The notes beneath the pieces were generated by a model. That model did no database searches. It was not told the DNA's origin and saw nothing but the letters and a program-made list of their open reading frames with translations. 64,000 nt of DNA from Podaxis mareebaensis (Eukaryota; Basidiomycota; Agaricomycetes; Agaricales; Agaricaceae): positions 1-64,000 of the forward strand of contig JAEUWP010000503.1 in the NCBI GenBank assembly GCA_018524725.1. Direction: 5' to 3'. The position numbers were made by a program, and so were the translations under genes. Positions 48,101 through 57,072 of this stretch are shown here, one piece after another (the first letter of the stretch is position 1; each line of letters starts with the position of its first letter).

Positions 48101-51100
48101 GAACGAGCCGATACTAGTTGCGCAACCTATGATAGGTTGTTCATTTACTCTTCATTATGTGAAGAGCAAAATTATTAAAACACATGATGATATGCATGCG
48201 TTTGCAACTAGTATTGTACCAGAATATAACATCCTTCATAATAGGATGGGATACCCATCAGATCGTATCCTCAAACACTTTGAGACAAACACGATCGGCT
48301 TTCCTCATGTAGAAATTCCCAAAAATAGCATGAAACCATGTAAAGGTTGCGCTATGGGAAAAATGCATCAGAAAAGCTTCAACACAAACTTCGAGAGAGC
48401 GTCCAGGCCTCTAGAAAGAATCCATTCAGATCTTTTAGAAATGCCTAAAATTAGTTACCGAAAATATAAATGGGTAATGACTATTTTGGATGACTTCTCC
48501 TCAAACACTTGGGTTCATTTACTCCGTAAAAAATCCGAAGCTCCAACAGTAATGAAGAACTTCTTGACCCCAGTCATGAAACATATTGGCAGTCCAGTAA
48601 AGTTCTTGCATACTGATCGAGGAGGAGAATACGTAAAAGAAAGCTTACAAGCTCTCTTACACTCTCAAGGGATTATCCATGTGACTAGCGCTCCACATGC
48701 TCACCAACAAAATGGTAGAGCGGAATGCCTCAACTGTACTTTAATGGATAAAGCTGAAGCCATGCGGCATCATGCTTGTATTCCAGATGGTTGGTGGGAA
48801 TTTGTGATTGATACCGCTTGTTATCTTTACAATTGCACTCCCATGTTGCGCCTTGATTGGAAAACCCCTCAAGAAGTTTTGACAGGTGTTAAACCAGATG
48901 TTTCTAAATTCAGAACCTTTGGATGTGGCGCTTACGCGTTCTTACCCAAAGAAGTCCGAAAAGATAAACTATCCCCGAAATCGGAATTAATGATATTCCT
49001 GGGATATTCTCCGGACCGAAAGAATTACTTGTTCATGCATCATTTACAAGGCAATGTGCTTTACATTTCGCCAACTGCCATTTTCGATGAACAATTCTTT
49101 CCTAAATGTTCTGAAAAGAAACATAGATCCAATAGTAGTCGTAGTTCTTTGTCAAGAACTCCTACACCACCTAGTGAGGTAATAATTTATCCTAGACAGG
49201 ATAACTCAAGGTCACTGCCTTCACAAAGACCTTCAGCTCCAACGCCACCATTGTCCTTTTCGTCCAGTCCAGATCCTAGATATTGGAATGGAACTCCAGA
49301 TATAGGCGATAATGACGATAAGGACAGCCAACATGACCTTCCATGAGAAGATCATGATTCTGATTTAGAATACGCTGATCCTAAAGATTATCCTGATCTA
49401 GAAAGACATTCGCCTACGCAAAGCATTGATCCGAATGAAAATCGAGATCCATCTCCATATTTGGAAGACTTCAAAGAATGAGGTGATGATCGCCCTTATA
49501 CAGCATCTCCCCCTGTTCCTCAGTCTCCAAGATTAGAAGAATATGAGAATTGCGGCGATGATCCACCCTTTAGGGAGGAATCATCAAGCCCTGTACCCAG
49601 GACTTCTGAAAGCGAGGTACCGCAAGGTCCCGCTATGACGTCTTCAAGGTTTTCTCCTATGAAACCTGCAAAGAAATGTCAAGCCACTTCTCCACCATGG
49701 ATGCAACAATGGCAAGCACCTTCCAATCAACGTCCTCAAAGAGAACGTCGGGTTCCTTCTAAACCTGGGAACATATATGGAGATCAACATCCAGCGAAAG
49801 TACTATGCAATTATCGAGGCTTCGAATGGATACCTCCTAAGGGAGAACCATTACTTAAGCATGTTCGCAAACAAAGCCCAGTAGCACTTCCCGATGTTGA
49901 AAATGAAATGCCACCTGATGCACTTGCACTTGATTCTTCGCAAACTTCTACGTCGATGGAACTTATGATGGTACATCATGTGAATAAGTTATGCAAAGAA
50001 GGAGGAGTACAGTTCATCGATTTTCTTTTCGCAAACAAAATTGATGCATCATATACCCCTAAAGTCTTTAAAGACTTAGCTAAACTCCCCAAGGAAATCC
50101 GCGATAAGTGGTACAATGCTTGCCTTGAGGAGATAGACACGTTAAAGAAATGACAAGTTTATGAACTTGTTAATCTTCCGAAAGGAAGAAGAGCAATTGG
50201 TAATCGATGGGTATTCACTCCGAAATCTGATGGCAGATTCAGATCTCGATTAGTCACACAAGGGTTCTCACAAATCGAAGGCATTGACTTTGATGAACTC
50301 TTTTCTCCTGTTGTCCGGTATGAGACCGCACGATTGCTATTTGCGATAGCTGCCCTCGAGGACTGGGATATGTTTGGTCTTGACGTGAAGACCGCTTATC
50401 TCTACGGACATCTTAAGGAAGAAATCTATATGCGACAACCAGAAGGTTTTGTCCAAAAAGGACAAGAAACCAAAGTATGGTGCTTGAAATGCACATTATA
50501 CAGTCTCAAACAAGCTGGCCGACAATGGTGGCTTGAGGTGACAAATTCGATGAAAGAATTAGGCTTCAAACGTGCATCACTTGATGCAGGAGTCTATTAT
50601 TACTACGATACACGAGAGAAATCTCTTATCATCGCACTACTTTATGTGGATGATGCAGCTTTCTTAGGACCGCGTGGATCGAAAATCCTTCATCAAAAGA
50701 TAAAAGCATTTATGGAAAAATGGGAATGTCACTTCTTAGGCAAAGTTACCGAATTCCTTGGAATGCATATCACAAGAGATCATGATAATCTATTGATCAT
50801 GATTGATCAACAACCATACCTTGATAAGGTTTTGGAACATTTTAATGTGGTTGAAAAAGCCGAATCAACTCCATTGCCGAGAGACTTCATCTTCACTACG
50901 GCAAAAGATGAGGCATCTGCTAATTTTAGGCAGAAGTACCAACAATTGGTTGGATCTTTAATGTACTTGATGATTGGATCACATCCCAATATTGCTTTTG
51001 CAGTCGTCAAGTTATCCCAACAAATGACAAATCTGTCATGGGAACACTATAAAGCCGGCTTACATACTTTACGATACCTTCGCGGCACATCCAAATATGC

Positions 51101-51605
51101 CATTGTCTATGATGGACAAACGAACAAAGGAATCAATGTGTTCTCTGATTCTGATTGGGCACAAGATCCAGAAACCAGGAAATCGGTCACTGGCTTCTTT
51201 GTTAGAATAGCCGGAGCAGCCATTTCATGGCTATCTCGGCGCCAGAAGACTGTTGCCTTATCATCGACAGAAGCCGAATATATGGCTTTGTCAGACGCTA
51301 GTCGACAAATCGAGTGGACAGTCAACCTGCTCACTGAAATCGGCATTAATCCAGAAAGGATTAAGAAACCACACTTATTCAGTGATAACCGAGGTTCAGT
51401 ATTTTGGGCCAAAAATCCGGTAACCGAAAAACATTCAAAACATGTGGACGTTAAGTACCACTACATCCGCAATTTACTTGAGGACGAAAAATTCCTCTTG
51501 TATAATATTAAAGGAACAGAAAATCCTGTGGATTTATTGACTAAGAATCTCGACACACAGAAGTTCAATTTCTTCTTGCCTTCCCTTGGCGTCAAATTCT
51601 TTTAG
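45144..51605 (+). pseudogene. Copia gag-pol polyprotein frame with six in-frame TGA stops
   Basis: One frame, about 2150 codons, no indel needed. Gag starts MASTIATSSLPKLEGPSNY with the typical copia N-terminus; a Lys-rich segment follows, and no CCHC knuckle was seen. Protease: WLLDSGASGHYT (about 47792). Integrase: HNRMG...CKGCAMGK zinc part, then catalytic residues in HSDLLEM, LHTDRGGEY and GRAE (about 48426, 48605, 48715). Reverse transcriptase: LLYVDDAAFLG (about 50640). RNase H: LSSTEAEYMALS and HVDVKYHYIR. Stops are at 46437, 47226, 48018, 49344, 49479 and 50151, all TGA. The frame ends at TAG 51603-51605. Confidence 0.93.
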
Positions 51606-51627
51606 TACTTCACGCTCTGACAATTTC

Positions 51628-51640
51628 GAGCGAGGAGGAG
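51628..51640 (+). promoter_or_regulatory. Polypurine tract of Copia element
   Basis: CGAGCGAGGAGGAG directly before the right LTR; primes plus-strand DNA synthesis. Confidence 0.75.
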
Positions 51641-52290
51641 TGTTGAGGAATTAATCAGCATTAAGCTTACGTGTATTACTTGCCATCGGCAGTACATGCT
51701 GAATCCTCGACATATACGCTCTGCATTGACAGAGTGGATATATTTTTGGAACCCTACATAGCTTCGTGCTATGATTAGATTGATCCGTTTCTATTAATAC
51801 TTCTACACACATACGTAGACATACGGCCTGTGTTAGTATTACTCATATCCTCATGGATTATGACCTTTAGAAACGTTCTCTGACTGCGGATGACTCCTGT
51901 AACATATGGTAGAGTCATGTTCTTTCTTATTTTAACCTTTACATGCACATTCTTCATGTTATACGCGCATATGCCTTATGTTTACTTACTCATGCATGTA
52001 TTTTACCCTTGACCCAGTGTCGTAGCTCTATGGTATTTAAACCTTCATGTAGTAGCATACTTACTTCACTGGAGTTTCATATTCCTCGTCTACTCGACTA
52101 CTCAGCTACTTTAAGCCAAACATTCCTCGCTATTTTCAATTCGGTCTTATCTTCTCTGGTACACCTCAAAACTCGCCCTTCCCTCACTTCGACGATCTTC
52201 TCTCAGTTCGACCAGCCTCGGATTGTGAGTAACTGGTTTACTCTCCACTGACGCTATGCTTGTGTAGTAGCAACCATTCTCCCCTCGTCA
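51641..52290 (+). repeat. Right LTR of Copia element
   Basis: 650 bp, same length as the left LTR with no indels. It is followed by the CTTTG duplication. Confidence 0.96.
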
Positions 52291-52295
52291 CTTTG
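52291..52295. repeat. Right 5-bp target-site duplication of Copia element (CTTTG)
   Basis: Partner of 44306-44310. Confidence 0.9.
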
Positions 52296-52655
52296 GACAT
52301 GATGGGACTGCCTTGTATTCATCCCCTGATATGGTAAGCTCATGTAACATTGGGTATGCATGCATTAAATTTGACAGTGGCCATGACTGGTAGTGCTTGG
52401 ACATAACTTGTAGTCCTTATCCTGACTTGTATGATCTTGACAGGTCTGAGCCTTTTTACTGATGGTGGAACCATTTATTGCACTTGCCACTGTAAGTCAT
52501 TTCAAAGGATAGAAACAAGCAGCCTCTGTCTCCTTCAATTACCATTCTAGCTGAAATATAGGAACTTGTCATACTGTCTCCAGTAATTGCTGTACAGGAA
52601 TGGGGGATATTACACCTTCAAGTCAAGAAACTGACAACAAAAGAACTTCGAAAAT

Positions 52656-53913
52656 CTAATTATTGAAACTTTCTCCTGTGTGTATGTGATCCAATAATCA
52701 CGAAACTGATGCCGTGCGAGCGTTCAAGTCCATGTAATCTGCATGATACCGTACTGGGTAAGCAAAAGCGGTATGGAGATGGTGATAAACGAGTTAACAG
52801 CATGATCCCGTGTGTTCACATTTACGATAAGCAATGAAAGCATCATAATACAAGGGAAAGTCCAGTTGCGAAAACGGTAGTGAGACCCCAGAACCGTATC
52901 ACTCCCACTCGTCTGGGTGCAGCATTGGTCGAACCAGAACCAGAATTCGTCAAGTCTGGAGTAGTTCCTTCGTCTCCGCTTCCGCTTCCGCCTCCACCAT
53001 CGCGGCACCGACGTGTGTTGCTGGTGTCCCTGAAGCATGTGGATCCCGCAGCTAAAGTTGCAGAGGAATCAACCGTGAAAGCTTTGATTGATAATGGAAC
53101 ATGTAATAAAACAAAGCTACTCACGGCAGCAAAAATCGTCGTTTGGGCAAGGCAGGTCACTGGGACTGCTGCATTGGTCAGAGATGCTAGTGCAAACCTT
53201 CCCAACGGGACAGCATCCTGGTGTGCCGCGGACGTCTATGCAATAGGTGCTTACTTGGCAGCAACCCCCTATAACATAATAATGATTTGCTCGCTTGAGC
53301 CGTGGAGAAAGGCGCAGCACATACCATCATTGCACGTAGTGCTAGCAGGAGGACATGACTGTCTGATCTGGAGCAGGTTGCCAACCACTGCAGGCTCCCG
53401 CCTCTGAATTACATCTCGAGGGATCTTTACGGGTGGGTTGGCTCTAATCCATGGCTCGACTGGCAGGGATCGAGCACCCGTACTGGGGAAGCGGGGTGCA
53501 ACGCTACCACCTACGGCCTGACCGCCTCGTAATGAGGCAATTGGAAGAGTTTCATTTAACATGTAGAATGATATATCTGGGAGGACTCAGAGAGGGAAGA
53601 TGGTGTTTTCCTGTGGCAGCCTGTGATATGCACTATTTAATACCTCCCCGTTTGGCTCAACGAACGCTAGGAGAACGGCTGTGTAAGCAAGTAGGCAAAT
53701 TTGTTCAGGTTGGTCGTATCATATCTATAAAAAGTGTGCGTCCACCAGATAGACAGTGTGTCCAATGGCGTAATGACCTGACGTGGGCAGTGTTGAGATG
53801 GCTACGATGTCAAGGGCGCGGAGTCATTTATCGCACTTACCACAAGCTTCATTAAGGGATAGAAATAAACGCCTTCGAATCAAGGAAAAGAACATCGAAA
53901 ATCGTACTAACTA
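52656..53913. repeat. Tandem duplication, unit 2 (no insertions)
   Basis: 1.25 kb in the same orientation as unit 1, containing Cys-rich gene copy 2 with its 3' flank and promoter. It retains the uninterrupted sites for both the hAT-like and the TIR element. Its right end (CGAAAATCGTACTAACTAGG) resembles the unit 1/unit 2 junction (CGAAAATCTAATTATTG). Confidence 0.8.
52843..53562 (-). CDS. Cys-rich, possibly GPI-anchored protein, copy 2 (3 exons, 196 aa)
   Basis: Exons 53562-53325, 53268-53125, 53051-52843 join in frame (591 nt). The middle exon is 144 nt with phase 1 borders, exactly as in the paralogue at 54907-55843. It encodes GCCQVSTYCIDVRGTPGCC, then PVGKVC, and ends CPNDDFCC, a dense cysteine pattern suggesting a disulfide-rich extracellular fold. 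The end WGLTTVFATGLSLVL is hydrophobic like a GPI signal. Unlike copy 3, the first exon (MLNETLPIASLRGGQAVG) has no convincing signal peptide, so this copy may be mis-started or decaying. Family unknown to me; vaguely granulin-like spacing. Confidence 0.65.
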
Positions 53914-54906
53914 GGTTCGTAATTCTCTTGCTGGCCAATAACTTCGCCAACGATCCTGATAGTTCTGTTGTAGTTCAGTTTCGGCGGATCATATTCATGC
54001 AGGTTGGCAATTTGGTACACCTTACCAGCTGGTGACTATCATTTGATAGGACATGTGCTTCTACCAAAGCTCATAAAACTTCTTTAGCCTGACTGACGTG
54101 AGATAGGACGGAGTCACCGGTCGCAAAATCAGTCCCCATTGCATCAACACTGAAATGATCAACAAAGAACCAAGGCGTAATGGGCTTGGCACAATTACTC
54201 TATTTAAAAAGAAGATGGAATTGGTCATTGGTTACTTTTCATTACAAGTGTATTCGCAATAACGCTGTCGATGACACCGCCTGCTACGTTTCACTCTTAT
54301 GCCCTTGACTTGAGTTCGTCGTCCGTTGTCAAGTTGATAAAAAAGTTCGAACTTCGTAGCCCTTCTGATTATCGATCATTGATGCATCATGTCTTGTGGA
54401 TGGAAAAGAGAAACGAGCTGGCCACTGATGTAGCCCTTGTCTTTAACTCTACGGTCTCTGATGGAACCAATCTGATCCATCAAAAAGTAAATCATAGGGC
54501 TGGATACACCATACAGGTGGATAGCTCGCATATGTAATTTAAAAACTGAAAGGTGAACGAGCAATTCAGCCATGCCCTGGATTCAGATACCAAAAGATCC
54601 ATCAAACGGGCGACCTTGAGCTGCATGCCACGAGCCCCCCGCGGATGCCCGGCAGCGTTGTAGAGTTGCCTGTAGATTTTTGGCTTGAATCATGCCGGTC
54701 CCAATGCAACATTGACTGTTCGTTCGACGGTCCAGTATTTTACCCAATTCTCCTTGGAAATCTTGGAAGCATACCCTAAATTGCGGAAATAACCGAATCC
54801 AATCCATTTGAACACATCATTTTACAGCGATCATTGAATATACCTATACCAAAACACCACCAGCACGCAACATAAAAAAATGAAGCTTCAGGCGGAACGA
54901 AGGTTA
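53914..54906. other. Intergenic, no firm gene
   Basis: About 1 kb between Cys-rich copies 2 and 3. It holds only the weak short open frame listed at 54271-54540. The right 350 bp are probably the 3' flank of copy 3. Confidence 0.4.
54271..54540 (+). CDS. Hypothetical 89-codon open frame, doubtful
   Basis: Single open frame MTPPATFHSYALDLSSSS... with balanced composition, preceded by a TATTTAAAAA string at about 54202. No family recognised, no splice sites needed and no homologue elsewhere in the window. It may be a small gene, a fragment of a larger one or chance. Confidence 0.25.
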
Positions 54907-55843
54907 TCACAACGCAAGGCCAAATCCAGTTAGGAGGATAATGACAAAGCCTTGGAGCCACGTTACCCCGACCGATGCAGAATCACCACTCAGCGAGGTC
55001 GCTTGGGGTTGCGGCGGCCCGATGGATGAGGTGATCGTTCCGAAGATAGGTCCAAAAGTTGTTCCAGGTGGCGGAGTGAATGAAGCCGGAGGGTCATCAG
55101 TCGTAGCCAGGGTTGGGGCCGATGGCGTTGTTAGCTGCAGCGATGTAGTGGTGGCTAAATGCCTTGTCATTGAATTGCGACATCATTATGGGTCTGCGCT
55201 TACTAGGAAGATCAATTTTGGAGGTGTCGAGACGGTCAGTCGTGCTGGTACGGGTAGTCCGATGAGTGGAGGTTGTTGGCCTTCCTCCACCACCGCCATC
55301 GCGGCATCTCCGTTTATTGTTGCTGTCCCTGAAGCAAATATCTCCTGGAGCTGTTTAGATGGGAGACGGGAGTAAGTGAATACTTAGACTCGTACTAGCA
55401 TATCTAACATGAAGGTAGTTAGTTACTCACCACAGCAGAAGTCATCGTTTGGGCAAGGGTCAAAGTCGGAGTCGTCACATTCAGGACCAATGCTATCGCA
55501 GATTCTTCCGAGGGGACAACACCCTGGTGTGCCTCGAATGACCACGCAAGTGTTACCCAACTGGCAGCATCCTCCTATATTTGATAACGGTTTAATTTCT
55601 CAAGTTGCAGTAAGAAGCTACGTGAGTCATACCATCGTCACATTCAATGCTCCCGAATGGGCATGATTGTCTGATTTGGAGCAGCTCCCGCTCCTGAATT
55701 GTGGTCAGGGTGTACGATACTCCTTTCCTGTGGGAGCCGAATGCGACCTCTCTGTCTAGGATACGACCGCCTTGCACCAAGGAAGTCGGAAGAAGTGTGT
55801 GCAAAGTGTAGAGTAGTGCAACGGGGAGGAGGGAGAAGTACAT
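54907..55843 (-). CDS. Cys-rich, probably secreted and GPI-anchored protein, copy 3 (4 exons, 249 aa)
   Basis: Exons 55843-55633, 55574-55431, 55350-55204, 55154-54907 join in frame (750 nt). A clear signal peptide (MYFSLLPVALLYTLHTLLPTS) is followed by LLQIRQSCPFGSIECDDG. The 144 nt middle exon has the same cysteine spacing as copy 2 (GCCQLGNTCVVIRGTPGCC, ending CPNDDFCC). Then come DICFRDSNNKRRCRDGGGGG, a Ser/Thr/Pro-rich stalk and a hydrophobic C-terminus (WLQGFVIILLTGFGLAL) after SGDSAS, as in GPI-anchored proteins. The third intron (55155-55203, 49 nt) is needed to reach that end. Likely a cell-surface protein. Intact reference member of the three-copy family; no named domain recognised. 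Confidence 0.8.
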
Positions 55844-57072
55844 GGCTGCGCCAATCTATATGCAACCGGTGGGATGCACTGTTTTATAGCTTTTTGTTCA
55901 GCCTCAATAGGCGACCAGAGAATGGGTACGTCTGGTAGCATGTGGTCGATTCATTTCAAAACGTTGGCGAAGTTGTTCCTAGGTGGGATTTTGACCGGAT
56001 GAGGCAGAATTTGACCAGATAGATGGCATACTTAGTAGAGGTATGACATGCACGATGGTAAGATGTCTACCAGGCCCAGGCCACCAGATGGTTTTCCATC
56101 CTGATACTCACAACCTGGAGAAAAATAGACCCCTGTATTTCTTTTACCACACCTCAATTCTTGATTTTGAATGTAGCGTGGTGATCGGTGGTGTCAAGAT
56201 GATTTCGGGTGGCCATGTTGTGACCTCGCCCTGCATGGCGGAAACGCTGATGATTCGTTCACATGTTGTAGTGACCTCTGCGCCTCAAAATAGCTCAGTG
56301 CATGTGGCGTGAAGTTTGGGATAAGACCTAGAATATAGGAGAGGGCCATATGCTTGGTGGTGGGTTCCGATCAAGGTGTTTGATACGTTTATGAGCAATC
56401 TCGCAGGTGACATGACATAGCTACCACATGATGAGATGCACCCTTATTCCTGCATAGAATCACAGAAAAACTGGCTTCTTTGCACGCGAAGTTCAAGTTA
56501 CTGGCATATCCCGGCAGAGGATGTACACCTCCAGAAACACCCACAACCAATTCTGGGAGTTGAAGTGGGGGAAGGAATCTGTTTCATCGAACATTCCCGC
56601 TCCGAGTGCATATTATGTGCATTGTTGAGGGTTTTCGCAACTTAGGAAAACACATTTACGAGTCGTGAACAAGAAGACGATGATGCGCCAACAATGTCAG
56701 ATTTGGGTGTTGATGTTCTCTTGTGATTCTCACCAAAGCCATCAAGATGGAAGGAGAGTCGGGCGGTTCGCAAAGATCATAAACGTTGGACTAACAAACA
56801 CATATCAGCAGCTCGTCTGGGAGCTGATGGCAGTTCGTAGGATCTTGATATCGATAAGCTGGGTATGGAACCAATAAGGAGGCCTAACACGGCGAACGGA
56901 TAATTTACGGCGGGAAGAGTGTTATCCCAAATGTTCTAGGACCGTGGGGGCGGCGCCTCGAGTTTGTGACGTGAGGCTGAGGATGGTGGGGCAATCAGTT
57001 CGAGGGGTAAGCAGATGCATCAAGGACCCGAGCTATAACGCCAGATAGACATAAGTGGAATGTAATCCATGG
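55844..57072. other. Intergenic, no gene recognised
   Basis: 1.2 kb between the divergent promoter side of Cys-rich copy 3 and the 3' end of the coilin gene. Short open frames at 56043-56312 and 56436-56645 have no support. Confidence 0.45.

Larger units (their letters stand above)
44311..52290 (+). mobile_element. Complete Ty1/Copia LTR retrotransposon (7,980 bp)
   Basis: Two 650 bp LTRs (TG...CA) flank a half-tRNA primer-binding site, a single gag-pol frame and a purine-rich tract; the element is bounded by CTTTG duplications. Domain order gag, protease, integrase, reverse transcriptase, RNase H defines the Copia order. The coding frame has six stops but no frameshift, so the element is complete in structure yet not autonomous. 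It sits inside another insertion within unit 1 of the duplication. Confidence 0.97.
43629..52465. mobile_element. TIR element (about 0.85 kb without the nested Copia), probably non-autonomous
   Basis: Left end CCATCAGCAAAAC and right end, as reverse complement, CCATCAGTAAAAA. Flanks CAAAGGTG (43621-43628) and TGGAACCATTTATT (52466 on) join to match the uninterrupted CAAGGGCG|CGGAGTCATTTATC of unit 2 (junction 53818/53819). The body is AT-rich with many CATCATT strings and contains a tRNA-like segment, a 29-bp tandem repeat and the inserted Copia element. No transposase seen. The duplicated target, if any, is very short. Confidence 0.5.
41895..52655. repeat. Tandem duplication, unit 1 (expanded by insertions)
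   Basis: Sequence starting CTATTGGAACTTTCTC aligns with unit 2 starting TATTGAAACTTTCTC at 52661. The alignment continues through the 3' flank, the Cys-rich gene, its promoter (43435-43628) and, after the insertions, 52466-52655. Without insertions the unit would be about 1.25 kb, as in unit 2. Confidence 0.8.

Noticed and set aside
45144..51605. UGA recoded as a sense codon in this genome
   Set aside because: Host genes end with TGA as well (Cys-rich copies 2 and 3), and intact genes contain no internal TGA. CpG decay explains the Copia stops better.
52880..53407. Plus-strand open frame of 175 codons
   Set aside because: Antisense to Cys-rich gene copy 2. It runs through that gene's introns and has no independent features.
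54941..55375. Plus-strand open frame of 144 codons
   Set aside because: Antisense to exons 3 and 4 of Cys-rich gene copy 3, which has splice sites and homology support.
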